NCBI GenBank assembly: GCA_963817515.1
Contig: CAWFPJ010000025.1
Coordinates: forward strand, 1-64,000
Reading direction: 5' to 3'
Length of the DNA: 64,000 nt
Source of the DNA: DATMNI01 sp963817515
GTDB taxonomy: Bacteria; Acidobacteriota; Terriglobia; Bryobacterales; Bryobacteraceae
The position numbers and the translations under genes are program-made. This document shows positions 1-9,070 of the stretch, piece after piece. A model generated the notes under the pieces. The model saw only the letters and a list, made by a program, of their open reading frames with translations. It did no database searches and was not told where the DNA came from. Numbering within the stretch: position 1 is the first letter of the stretch; each line of letters begins with the position of its first letter.

Positions 1-2
1 TC

Positions 3-134
3 GGTTCCATTGCGAAGTTCGATTTTGACTCCTTCTCGGTACGGTCCTATGTCGCGAGACCCCTGTAAATAGGGCCTGTCGTGAAAACCATAAAACATGC
101 CGGTTGTTTGGAGTGTGATTTTCGCAATGGAACC
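3..134 (+). mobile_element. 132-bp IS6-type MITE, copy 1
   Basis: This short non-coding element is bounded by 14-bp perfect inverted ends, GGTTCCATTGCGAA and its complement. Identical copies lie at 34320-34451 (same orientation) and 46719-46850 (opposite orientation). The ends match those of the IS6-family elements in this window; for example, the decayed copy at 42648 begins GGTTCCGTTGCGAAGTT. That makes it a non-autonomous element most likely moved by an IS6-family transposase. The left flank is almost wholly outside the window, so no target duplication can be checked here. Confidence 0.85.
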
Positions 135-242
135 TTCCTGACGAATGGCTAAAGCTGAAAACGTGTGTCGATCGAGCGCTTGCCATTCCAGAGTTGGTGC
201 CCGTTATCGATGAGCTATCGCTGGCCTACGGAGAGATATGAT
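135..242 (+). pseudogene. 3' fragment of an unidentified gene cut by the MITE
   Basis: Directly after the repeat, one frame reads about 35 codons (starting L-P-D-E-W-L-K-L-K) to a TGA at 240-242 and has the composition of a normal soluble C-terminus. It has no start of its own, so it is probably the tail of a gene interrupted by the repeat. The family is not recognised. Confidence 0.3.
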
Positions 243-857
243 CTGGCCAGGCGACGCGGCTTTAACCGTTATCCATTTCCTGCGGGCTTCGACGCGTCGC
301 GGATCGCTTCTACGTACGCGGCAGTATGTTGAACAACTGCAGTGTGACTCTAAGCACCTGTGAAACAGACTCCAAAGATCAACCGTTTGTTGGTCGGGAA
401 CCAATCCCTCCGAGGATGTGCGCGGCCAGCCGTGGCAGAGATTGGGTGAGGTTGTATAGGATGTGAAATCGATCGGCAACCTGCACTGCATCCGGTGCGC
501 CTTTGCGTGCACCCTCCGAAGCCACGCGTCAACGCCTCACATCGCAAACACCGCACTGGAGCGCCGAACGCGAGACCGGACGCACCCGCGCGCGGCTCGG
601 CGATCCCGCCAGCACTCGCGCCTGCGCGACCGCGGCGACAAACGGATCGAGTCTCCGCGCGGGATCGGCCTCGAATTGCACGAGTGTGCGTGACGGCTAC
701 GGAGAGGCCGGTGAAGCCGCTCGCGCGTCCAGAGGGAACCGCACCTCGCCGTCCCGTGATAATATCGGGCGGAAAAGCCGGTTATGCCGTTTTGGCGGAA
801 TGCCGGGAACGTTCGGCTTGCGTGTGCTCCAGAGGCGTAAGTCGAGGGGAGGGCGTG
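243..857. other. No recognisable gene
   Basis: Several overlapping open frames exist on both strands because of high GC, but none shows a recognisable domain, a convincing ribosome site or consistent codon use. The last 20 bases hold the ribosome site of the following lipocalin-like gene. Confidence 0.5.
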
Positions 858-1349
858 ATGAACAGACGGCAAGTGATCGGTACGCTGGGGTTTGCAGCGA
901 CGATCCAGGCGGCGCCGGCAGCGCGGGACCGTTTCATCGGTGTTTGGAGACTGATCCGTTGCGAGCGCAAGTCCAGTGATGGAAACATCGATTATCCCTA
1001 CGGAGAGAAACCGGTCGGGCGGATCACTTACGACGGCAGGGGGCGCATGTCGGCGCAATTGATGCGACCGGGCCGTCGCTCGACGGTTACTTCCGGAGTG
1101 AGCTTGATCGCCGGCAACGCCTCCAGCGAAGAGATCCGCGAGGCGGTAAACGGCTTTATTGCATATTTCGGCACATTCGACGTCGATGAATCGACGCAGA
1201 CTGTGATCCATCATGTTCAGGCCTGCCTGGTGCCCAGTTGGGTAGGTACGGATCTGAAGCGTACCTATCGATTCAACGCCAGTCGTCTGGCGCTGACGGC
1301 CGTTACAACTAGCGTGCTCGAGTTAATCTGGGAGCGAGAGCTGGACTGA
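858..1349 (+). CDS. lipocalin-like domain protein
   Basis: A 163-residue protein. The ATG at 858 follows a purine-rich GAGGGGAGGG ribosome site and begins MNRRQVIGTLGFAATIQAAPA, a short export signal with an N-terminal Arg pair (Tat-like or Sec). The mature part starts DRFIGVWRLIRCE and continues with GRITYDGRGRMSAQLMRP. This is the pattern of the lipocalin-like family (PF13924), whose members carry a G-x-W motif near the start and a repeated Y-x-x-x-G-x-M-x-A-Q motif. The ligand and role are unknown. The last residues (VLELIWERELD) do not look like the usual family end. After the stop the same frame continues into a PKD-like fragment, so the 3' end may be rearranged. Confidence 0.75.
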   Translation: MNRRQVIGTLGFAATIQAAPAARDRFIGVWRLIRCERKSSDGNIDYPYGEKPVGRITYDGRGRMSAQLMRPGRRSTVTSGVSLIAGNASSEEIREAVNGFIAYFGTFDVDESTQTVIHHVQACLVPSWVGTDLKRTYRFNASRLALTAVTTSVLELIWERELD

Positions 1350-1352
1350 AAT

Positions 1353-1862
1353 GACCAGTGTCGCTTCGCCGAAACCGCCGACTCGCCCGCGGCCGATGAA
1401 TCGGTTGTGCTCCGATGGGAGACCGCGAACGCGACTTCCGTGGACATCCTGCCGGGCGTCGGCGCCGGACTGCCGGCCAACGGCTCAGCTGCCGTTCATC
1501 CAGGTGATTAGCAGTTGTACACTCTGGTGGCACACGGAGACGCGGCGCAAGCCACCGACCAGTTGCTGGTCCGCATCCCTCCAGCGGTTCTGTTCCCGCC
1601 GGTAGCCAAGGCAATGGCAACGTACACGATCTATCCGGACCAACTGCAACTCGATGGCACGCTTTCCTCGGACCCGCAGCACGGGACCTTGACCTACCAA
1701 TGGGTATTGGCGTCGGGACCGCTAGGCGCTGTCATTCTGAATCCGACAGCGGCGCAAACTCGCGTGTCGGCTCCAGGGATCGGGCTCTACGTTTTCGAGT
1801 TGACGGTGAAGAGCGCGGGAGGCGCGGCCACCGACAGCACATCCATTCAGAGGAACCTCTGA
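1353..1862 (+). pseudogene. PKD/Ig-like domain remnant with in-frame stop
   Basis: The same frame as the preceding gene continues after its stop with DESVVLRWETANATSVDILPG, a typical Ig-like strand pattern. It reaches a TAG at 1509-1511, then resumes as LYTLVAHGDAAQ and a PKD-like segment (LDGTLSSDP, LTYQWVLASG, YVFELTVKSAGG). Extracellular proteins of this phylum carry such domains as repeated modules. With a nonsense codon, no start and no signal peptide, this is best read as the tail of a decayed secreted protein. Confidence 0.55.
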
Positions 1863-1919
1863 ACGCTGGAGGAGATATGGACAAGAGTGGACCGACCCAG
1901 TAGTACTAGCGCCCATCCG

Positions 1920-3039
1920 TCATAACTGCTGCAAACCTTTATCAATTCCCGTCACAATCGTGTCAGCTTGTTCCTGGTTCAGCGTCAGCGGCGGAGAGAT
2001 TGTCAGGACGTTACCGAATCCGGGCACAGTATCATTGTTACGCCCAACCAGCACGCCGGCCTCCCGAATCGCCCGCTGCAACCGGACGATCTGCGGCTCG
2101 GGCATGGGTGTGCGGTTCGCATCCGCGATCATCTCCAGCCCGATAAGCAGGCCGCGACCGCGCACTTCGCCGATAAGTGATGATTTTAGCGCCAGCAGCC
2201 GATCCGCCAGGTAGCAGCCCATCCGTGCGGAATTCTCCCAGAGCCTCTCCCGCGTCAGGATCGCCAGGTTGGCCAAGCCTGCAGCGCACGAGCACGGATG
2301 GCCGCCGAACGTGCTCACCTGCGCAAACTTTGTCGTGTCGTCAGCGTCACTCTTGAAGGCATCGAATATCACGTCCGTCGCGACCGTGGCGGCGAGCGGA
2401 AGGTAAGCCGACGTGATGCCCTTCGCCAGAGTCAGGATATCGGGGCGTATGCCGGCATGTTCGAAGCCGAACATTTTTCCCGTCCGTCCGAAGCCCGTGA
2501 TGACCTCATCAAGGATCAGCAGCACGCCGTGGCGGTCGCAGATTTCGCGCACGCGCTCCAGGTAGCCGTCGGGAGCATGGAATACGCCCCCGCCGCCGAA
2601 GCGCGATAATCTTGTAGCGGTCCTGCCCTGGATGTGCTTGTCGCGCGTACTGCCGCGCCATCTTGAGCGCGGTCTCCACCGCCTCCGAGCCGCTGTTGAG
2701 GAAAAACACGCGATTCAGCTCGGCTGGGAGCAACTCGGCCAGCCGTCCGGCGAGCTGCGCGCCTGGCGGATGCGACTGCGTGAGCGGATAATACGGCAGC
2801 CGGGCCATCTGGTCGGCAACGGCATTCACGATCTCGCTCTGGCCATAGCCGACATTGACACACCACAGCCCCGCCATAGCGTCCAGGTAGGACCGCCCTT
2901 CGGAATCATAAACCCAGCAGCCGTCGGCGCGAACAATCTCCAGCGGTGGGCGCTGTTCCAGGCCCTGATGCTGAAGATTGCCATGCCACAAGTGCTGCAA
3001 ATCCAATTCTCGATGCGTGCGAGAAACAAAGCTTGCCAT
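1920..3039 (-). pseudogene. class III aminotransferase (omega-amino acid:pyruvate type), internally deleted
   Basis: The N-terminal part (2600-3039) reads LQHLWHGNLQHQ, YDSEGRSYLDAMAGLWCVNVGYG and FFLNSGSEAVETALKMARQYA, the signature of PLP-dependent class III aminotransferases. The C-terminal part (1920-2570) reads REICDRHGVLLILDEVITGFGRTG, then LAKGITSAYLP with the PLP-binding lysine, then STFGGHPCSCAAGLAN. The two parts are in different frames. Roughly 75 residues that normally lie between KIIA and PDGYLERVREICDR, including the Y-H-G motif that packs on the cofactor, are missing. The product cannot be active. Intact family members are about 450 residues; only about 370 remain here. Confidence 0.8.
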
Positions 3040-3163
3040 GGTGTGGTATTTTACTGCAAATCATTGCCCCGCTTGACAGGGTGTTCAGCGAAGATTAAAA
3101 CTGGCGACGTACCCAGACTATTGACGCCGAACACGGTCCCGGCCGCCCGCCGGCCGGCCACCA

Positions 3164-3278
3164 ATCACCGACGAAATCCGCGGTCTGATTCAACGTCTGG
3201 CGGCTGAGAACCCGGATTGGGGAGCTCCCAAGATCCACGGAGAGCTGCAGAAGCTCGGCTTCGTCCTCTCGGAAAGGA
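3164..3278 (+). pseudogene. integrase-core transposase, 5' fragment
   Basis: Codons from 3164 read ITDEIRGLIQRLAAENPDWG then APKIHGELQKLGFVLSER. This is the HTH/IS3-like linker that precedes the rve integrase core in transposases. The related copy at 10516-11594 has the matching RELIRRMAAENPSWGQERI. The frame is broken exactly where the IS110 remnant begins and resumes at 4485. Confidence 0.65.
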
Positions 3279-4484
3279 GCAGGGCCTCCGGCTGCGCGGA
3301 TTGAACAGGCTGTGACTGAACGGTGGTCGACAGCGGCGGTGCTGCAAGAGGACACGGCTGCGGTTACGGCCCCTTAGTTCATTGGTGCGTATGCCCCAAA
3401 AGGAGCATGGCTCCAGGAAGGCGATTGAACATTGGTGAGGCTCTTGGAGCACTCCCCTAGGCCAGAATCCACGTATCGGCCAACCTGGGCTGTCGTGTTC
3501 GAAAGGTGGAAAAGATGCGCGACGGCGACAGGCGCAAGGGTGGCGTTGGCAGGTCGAGAGAAATTGCAGGGCTGCCGGTAGTTCGGCACAGGGTGGCGGG
3601 CATTGATCTAGGAAGTGAACGGCACTGGGTGTGCGCCCCGACGGTCGAGGGAGGTGGACGAGAAGTGACCGATTTCGGGGCTACCACGAGCGAGTTGATC
3701 CGGATGGCGAAGTGGCTCCATGCACGAAAGGTAGACTCGGTGGCGATGGAGAGCACCGGAGTCTACTGGATCGCACCGTATGAGGTATTGGAAGCGGCGG
3801 GCTTGGAGGTGATGTTGGTCGACACCCGACAACTGGCGCGAGTGCCAGGGCGCGACAAGAAGTCGGATCCGTTCGACTGCGAGTGGATTCAACGGCTACA
3901 CAGTTGAGCGGGCACTGGCGGGAAGATCACTTGTTCAGCCTGCGGCAGGCACTGAAGATGTACGACGATGCGACAGGCTTTATTCCGAATGAGCGGAGTG
4001 GATCTGACGGGGATCGACGCGCTCGGGGTGGAAACAGTGCAAGTGGTACTTAATGAATACGGGCCAGACTTGAGTCGTTTTCCCACCGAGAAGCAGTTCG
4101 TGTCACACGTAACGTTGGTACCGCACAAACCAACGAGCGCCGGCAAGCCGGTGAAAAACAAGAAGCGCAACAGCGCGAGCACCCGTGTGGCCGCCGCGCT
4201 GCGGATGGCAGCCACATCGCTGCGCCATAGCGAGACGGCATTAGGCGCCTACTATCGCCAGATGGCGCGCCGGATCGGAGGAGATGTGGCGATATTTGCC
4301 ACTGCCAGGAAACTGGCCACGCTCATCTACCGCTTACTCCGGTGGGAGCAGCCGTATCTAGATGAAGGTGCGCAGGCATACGAGCAGCGATATCAGCTCA
4401 GTCGTATTAAAAGTCTGACGGCCAGGGCTAAAGAACTCGGCTATCAACTCACCCCGACCACCGCATGACCGTCCGTTGAAAGGA
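3279..4484 (+). mobile_element. IS110-family remnant nested in an integrase-type transposase
   Basis: The element separates two halves of one transposase gene, with GAAAGGA present at both junctions (3272-3278 and 4478-4484). It contains a non-coding leader (3279-3505), where IS110-group elements encode their bridge RNA, and a transposase gene with its centre deleted. Exact ends are inferred from where the host reading frame breaks and resumes. Confidence 0.6.
3506..4468 (+). pseudogene. IS110-family transposase, centre deleted
   Basis: The first part (3506-3907) contains the DEDD RuvC-like N-terminus: AGIDLGSERHWVCAP, VAMESTGVYWIAPYEVLE and GRDKKSDPFDCEWIQRLHS. It then stops. The second part (3968-4468, another frame) begins MRQALFRMSGVDLTGIDALG and contains FVSHVTLVPHKPTSAGKPVK and RVAAALRMAATSLRHSETALGAYY, the Transposase_20 domain. 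Roughly 200 residues between the two parts are missing, so it is inactive. IS110 transposases cut and rejoin DNA under guidance of a bridge RNA. Confidence 0.75.
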
Positions 4485-5122
4485 ACTCACAGGCCAGCGT
4501 AGCTCGGTATCTGGCGCGAGTGGATCGCCGGGGTGACCCTGGCAAACGGTGGTTAGCCTTCTTCCAGAACCACCGCGAGGCCATCGTCGCCATCGACTTC
4601 ACCGTTTGCCGACGGTGACCTTCCAGTTGCTCTACGGCTTCTTGGTCATCGAGCACTCACGCCGCAGGATCCTGCACTGCAACGTGACCCGCCATCCGAC
4701 TGCAGAGTGGGTGGTCCAACAACTGCGCGAGGCCTTTCTGGAGGCGGGCCCGTACCGCTATGTCATCCTGGATCGCGATGCGAAATTCGACGCAGGCGTC
4801 ATCACTTTTCTGGAAGGCGACGGGCCTGCAACCCAAGCGCACGAGCATCCGGGCGCCGTGGCAGAACGGAACGGCCGAGAGGTGGATTGGAAGCTGTCGC
4901 CGGGAAATCCTGGATCACATCATCGCATTGAACGAACAACATCTCGGGCGGATAGTCCGCGAGTACGTAAATTATCATCACGAGGATCGCATTCACGATT
5001 CCCTGAAGGACACTCCCAACCAGCGGCTCGTCGAGCAACGGCCTTCCGCCACGGCGAGCGTGATTTTGATGACGCGCCTGGGTGGCCTGCGCCATCGCTA
5101 CGGATGGCGCGAGGCGGCATAA
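4485..5122 (+). pseudogene. integrase-core transposase, 3' part
   Basis: After the IS110 remnant the interrupted gene resumes with ARYLARVDRRGDPGKRWLAFF and HREAIVAIDF. A 3-base loss and an extra base near 4605 shift the frame. It continues with TVTFQLLYGFLVIEHSRRRI, YRYVILDRDAKFDAGVI, another shift near 4820, then IRAPWQNGTAERWIGSCRRE and YVNYHHEDRIHDSLKDTPNQ. These are the D-D-E blocks of an rve-type transposase. At least two frameshifts plus the IS110 insertion make it dead. Confidence 0.75.
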
Positions 5123-5358
5123 AATCTCCGCATCCGGGATTCTCCTCCGGGATTGCTGACGACGTGCTCCGGGACACATGTCGCGTGCAGGCAACCGCAA
5201 TGAGTGCGCGGCAGACTTCCTCCGCACTGTCGCCGCGTCTCAGAGAAGAGCTACCGATGCTCGCCTTCTGCTCACGACCGCATTGGAGCGGCACAGGCAA
5301 GCCAAACGCTGTTACATAACGGCTCAAATGTCACGGACTTAGGTTCTGGCTACACAAA

Positions 5359-5400
5359 GGTGCAAAACGCCTGAAAGCCGCGTCACCTCGATTTTGCACC
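5359..5400 (-). terminator. possible terminator downstream of receptor gene
   Basis: GGTGCAAAA (5359-5367) and TTTTGCACC (5392-5400) form a 9-bp inverted repeat about 80 bp past the stop of the receptor gene on the minus strand. It is followed on that strand by TTTGTGT. The loop is about 24 nt and itself partly self-complementary. The rest of 5123-5478 shows no gene. Confidence 0.35.
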
Positions 5401-5478
5401 AGAGCCCTCTTTCGAACACGCGGCCATACGCAAGAAGAATTCAGCTTGTTCGCTTGGCCCGGCCCGACTGTGCGCAGC

Positions 5479-8400
5479 TTAAAATTCAAAGCGCCCTTTG
5501 AACGTGACTTGGCGCGGACCGGCCTTTTCGGAAGAATTAAATACCCCGACTACGGCTGTAAACGCGCCCGTTCCGGCTACCGAAATATTATTCAAAGGCG
5601 CTGTGAAAAATGGATGGTTGAAGAGATTCGATACAGCCATGGTCAAGGTGTAAGTCAACTTTTCGGTTATCCGAACTTTTTTTGCCACACTAAGATGCTG
5701 CACCACCAGCGGCTCAGCAGTCAGGCTATTCGGCAGGGCGTCGCCAAAACGTCCCGGCTGCGGCACGGTAAATGCAGCGGGGTTAAACCATTGCTGATAA
5801 GTACGGCCGCCGGACGGCACGACGTTTACATTCGGGACAGTATCCGGAAGGCCTCCAGTAACACCAGTGTTAGAAGGGCCCGATCCCGAGAACGCGGGCG
5901 AGAAGAACAGGCCAGAGCCGTAGTACGAGATGAAATAAAATTGCCAATCCCCTACCAGCAAATCGGATCGCCGTGAAGCAGTGCCAAGAAATCGCTTGCC
6001 ACGGCCCACCGGCAGGGTGTACACAACTGACCCGACGACGTACTGACGTTCAGTGCTCGCATCATTAGCCCAGTGGCTGAGAACGTCATACGGATTCTCC
6101 AGGTCCGAAATATTGTTCCGGTTCGTTTGATAGGAATAATTGAGGTCGAACGTAAATGAGCCGGCGCGCCGCTTTGTTTCGAGTTGAAGCCCGTTGAAAT
6201 GGGCACTGCCGTCAGATCGGTATTGGGTGACGTTCACGAACTGCGGGAACGGTCTGGCATTGACCGTGAAAGGAATGAGACCAGGTGGCGGTAGGTTAAC
6301 ATTCAATGAGTAATTCAAACCGCTACTGTAGGTGCCTATATACGAGGCTCTAAGACCTATGTTCCTCATTTCTTTTTCAAGGGTTACGTTGAACTGATTG
6401 ATCGTGCCGTTGTTCGCGTGAGCAGGCAGTTCGCTGGTGCTCTGGCTCGCAACCGTCGCCAATTTTATGTTGCTGGGGAAAGGATTCGGAAATACAAACA
6501 AAGGGGGTTGTCCGGGTTGATTCTGGTAAGTTTCCGCGATCTGGAACGGACCGCCGTTGGTCGCCAGCGTGAAATAGGGGATCCGCTCCGTGAAGGAGCC
6601 GTAACCGCCGCGGAGGACCAGAGAGGGCGACAACCGATAGGCGACGCTGAAGCGCGGGCGGAAATTTTTTAAGTCGGAGGATGGAACCACGTTTCCTTCC
6701 GCCACCGCGATGTTACTTGGATACAGAGGACTAATCTTAGAAAGCGTGCCCTTCGGAACCAAGACCTGGCTGGTGGTTGGATTGAAGTTATACATTAAGT
6801 TGGAGTCGTAGGTCGGGCTCCAAAAGTAGTCCCAGCGCAACCCGTATTCCAAGGTAAGTTTTTGGTTGACCTTGAACGTGTCCTCGACAAACAGGCCCAG
6901 TTCAGAGGCACGCTCCCTCTGGTTGATAAGTGGGTTGACCCGGGAACTCTGTCGCGGGATTCCCAATAGAAAATCGGCGTAAGCATTGTTTGACAGCGAG
7001 CCATCGAACGTGAAGGAACCGTAGTTGGCGAGCGCGTTCGATTGCGTCAATAGCTGGTATGTACCGCCAAATTTAACGACGTGTCTCCCAGCGACCTTGG
7101 TTACAGAATCGTCAAATGTGTAAGTGTAGTTGTCGGCCACAACGCCGCCGGGATCATTCTGCAAGGTCGTCATCCCGCTAATACTGACGGTAGGAAATCC
7201 TTGACCGACAAAGTTGCCGGGATTCGAACCTTGGAGACCGGTCGCCGCAAGCACTGCTGCGCCGCCAGGCGGCGTGACTCCGGCCTCTTGACCGCCGTCC
7301 GAAATGTGGTCTACGGCCAAGCCCATTCGAAACGTGTTTAACAGAGATGGCGAAAACAGGTGGGTGTCCGACAGGGCGAACTGGTGATGTTCCCTCAGGC
7401 GTGTCCAGACCTCCGCCGGCAGGCCACTCTGCAGGACGTATGGGGTCCGCCGCATCAGCCACCGGACATAAAGAGAATTCTTGCTGGAAATGTTGTGGTC
7501 GATGCGAAAAAGCAGCCAGTCGCCCTTGTACAGGTCCGTATTGAATGGGAAAGTGAAAAATAAGTTGTTGACCAGGGCGGGAGACGTGGGCAGGGGAAAA
7601 TAAAGATTCTGAAACTGTGCCGATACAGGACTAATCCGGTTGGCCGGCACCACGTTGCCAGGAAACGGCAGCCCCGCGACAGGATCTTTGACAACCGTGG
7701 TAGACGAAGAGAAGTCGCCACTGCGCTGCTGCGAGGTGGGAACGGTGGCAGTGGCAAATGAGCCAAGAGGAATCCGTTGAGAAAACCAGGTCCCGTAGAT
7801 AAAGGTCCGATTTTTAATGATCGGGGCGCCCATTTCGAGCTGCCATTCGTGCTGCAGATACGGAAGCTTCGTCGCGGAGAAAAAGTTGCGGGCGTCGAAC
7901 ACCGAGCTGAACAGTTTGTAGTAGCCCATGCCGTGTATCTGATTCTCGCCTCGCTTCGTCGTCATGTTATAACTCGCAACGCGTGAGCTATCCGCGGGCG
8001 CGTTCACGGTGACAGCACTTACCTCTTGAAAGAACTCCGTGTTACTGCTTTGACCGCCAGTTTGATCGTTGATGAGCCCGTCAAAGCTCTGCGAAATCTG
8101 AGTGGTGCCCTGGCCGTTTATCCGCATAGAGTTGCCGCCCTGTATGCCCGGCAGCGTCGTCAGCATGGAACTGGGCGATGGGTAAACGTCGATCAGAGGC
8201 ACATCCTGATGCTGCTTGTTGTCGAAAACACCGCCAATCGTTCCCGTCTCGGTCTGAATTACGGCTGCACCTGCCGTCACCGTGATCTCCTGAGTCGACT
8301 CGCCGACCGAAAGGCGAATATCGATGCGTCGGACTGCGCCGCTCTCCAGAATCAAGCCATCTGCCGCGAAAGGCTTGAATCCCGGGGCTTCACAAGTAAG

Positions 8401-8691
8401 CCTGTAGGTGCCGGGCTTCACGTCGATCAATTCGTAGTTCCCTTGCGTATCTGCCGATTCCTGCCGCACCGGGACTCGGGTCGCGGGATCTCTCAATGCG
8501 ATCACAACGGAGGGAACCACAGCTCCGGAGGCATCGGTCACGGTTCCCCGCAAAGTGCTGAGCGATGCCTGCCCGTGCGCCACCGGCATCTCATTCATCA
8601 ACACTGCACAAAAGACGAAGGCGAAAAGCCAATTACACCGCGTCGGTTGTGCCGGGATCAGCACCGGACGGATCGCCAGGTTCTGACACAT
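5479..8691 (-). CDS. TonB-dependent receptor-like outer-membrane protein (Oar/CarboxypepD_reg type)
   Basis: A 1070-residue protein. A signal peptide ends near residue 41 (PVAHGQA). Residues about 45-130 form a carboxypeptidase-regulatory beta-sandwich (LRGTVTDASGAVVPSVVIAL, GNYELIDVKPGTYRLTCEAPGF). Residues about 135-260 are a TonB-plug-like region, and the remainder is a beta-barrel with paired strands ending in the aromatic terminus GRFEF, typical of outer-membrane proteins. Proteins of this type are greatly expanded in Solibacter-like Acidobacteriota and are presumed to import large substrates or bind polymers. The substrate is unknown. It stands alone; the neighbours are an IS remnant and an amidohydrolase on the same strand 380 bp upstream. 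Confidence 0.85.
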   Translation of the reverse strand: MCQNLAIRPVLIPAQPTRCNWLFAFVFCAVLMNEMPVAHGQASLSTLRGTVTDASGAVVPSVVIALRDPATRVPVRQESADTQGNYELIDVKPGTYRLTCEAPGFKPFAADGLILESGAVRRIDIRLSVGESTQEITVTAGAAVIQTETGTIGGVFDNKQHQDVPLIDVYPSPSSMLTTLPGIQGGNSMRINGQGTTQISQSFDGLINDQTGGQSSNTEFFQEVSAVTVNAPADSSRVASYNMTTKRGENQIHGMGYYKLFSSVFDARNFFSATKLPYLQHEWQLEMGAPIIKNRTFIYGTWFSQRIPLGSFATATVPTSQQRSGDFSSSTTVVKDPVAGLPFPGNVVPANRISPVSAQFQNLYFPLPTSPALVNNLFFTFPFNTDLYKGDWLLFRIDHNISSKNSLYVRWLMRRTPYVLQSGLPAEVWTRLREHHQFALSDTHLFSPSLLNTFRMGLAVDHISDGGQEAGVTPPGGAAVLAATGLQGSNPGNFVGQGFPTVSISGMTTLQNDPGGVVADNYTYTFDDSVTKVAGRHVVKFGGTYQLLTQSNALANYGSFTFDGSLSNNAYADFLLGIPRQSSRVNPLINQRERASELGLFVEDTFKVNQKLTLEYGLRWDYFWSPTYDSNLMYNFNPTTSQVLVPKGTLSKISPLYPSNIAVAEGNVVPSSDLKNFRPRFSVAYRLSPSLVLRGGYGSFTERIPYFTLATNGGPFQIAETYQNQPGQPPLFVFPNPFPSNIKLATVASQSTSELPAHANNGTINQFNVTLEKEMRNIGLRASYIGTYSSGLNYSLNVNLPPPGLIPFTVNARPFPQFVNVTQYRSDGSAHFNGLQLETKRRAGSFTFDLNYSYQTNRNNISDLENPYDVLSHWANDASTERQYVVGSVVYTLPVGRGKRFLGTASRRSDLLVGDWQFYFISYYGSGLFFSPAFSGSGPSNTGVTGGLPDTVPNVNVVPSGGRTYQQWFNPAAFTVPQPGRFGDALPNSLTAEPLVVQHLSVAKKVRITEKLTYTLTMAVSNLFNHPFFTAPLNNISVAGTGAFTAVVGVFNSSEKAGPRQVTFKGRFEF

Positions 8692-9070
8692 ATCGTTTCT
8701 CCTTGGAAGGACGCAGGCGACCCTGCTCCAAGCTAGAGCGGCCCTGGATTTTCAAGCGCTTTCGGCAACGTCAATCGCCCTCAGGCGCCCGGTTGCGGTT
8801 CCCAAAGAGCTTCGTGGCCCAGATGAGTTCGCGGGAGATGGGGAGGACCCGCGAATGCTGATTTTCGTTAGTGTGATTTTAGCAGAGGATATCATATTGG
8901 TGGAATGCAAGGCAAGAAAAACTCCGACCAGAAAAAATTGCGACAGGCTGGGCAGTTTGCGTTTATATTGCTGGCCCGCTTGGGCTTGGAAAGCCGGTTT
9001 ATTCCTCTAAGCTGCGGGGGGAGGGAAGGCAACTGGCGCCCGATGGATTCGTCTTTCCCGTTGCCGATTT
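8692..9070. other. Intergenic region upstream of the receptor
   Basis: No gene was recognised. It separates the amidohydrolase stop (9071) from the receptor start (8691), both on the minus strand, and should hold the receptor's promoter. No clear -35/-10 pair could be assigned with confidence. Confidence 0.4.

Noticed and set aside
204..1214. Several overlapping long open frames on both strands at 204-1214
   Set aside because: They overlap each other and the lipocalin-like gene, are rich in Arg/Ala/Pro as expected for out-of-frame GC-rich DNA, and show no domain or ribosome site.
7200..7230. GGATTCGAACC-like string at about 7212 resembling a tRNA T-loop
   Set aside because: It lies inside the intact receptor gene on the strand opposite to coding and has no other tRNA parts around it.
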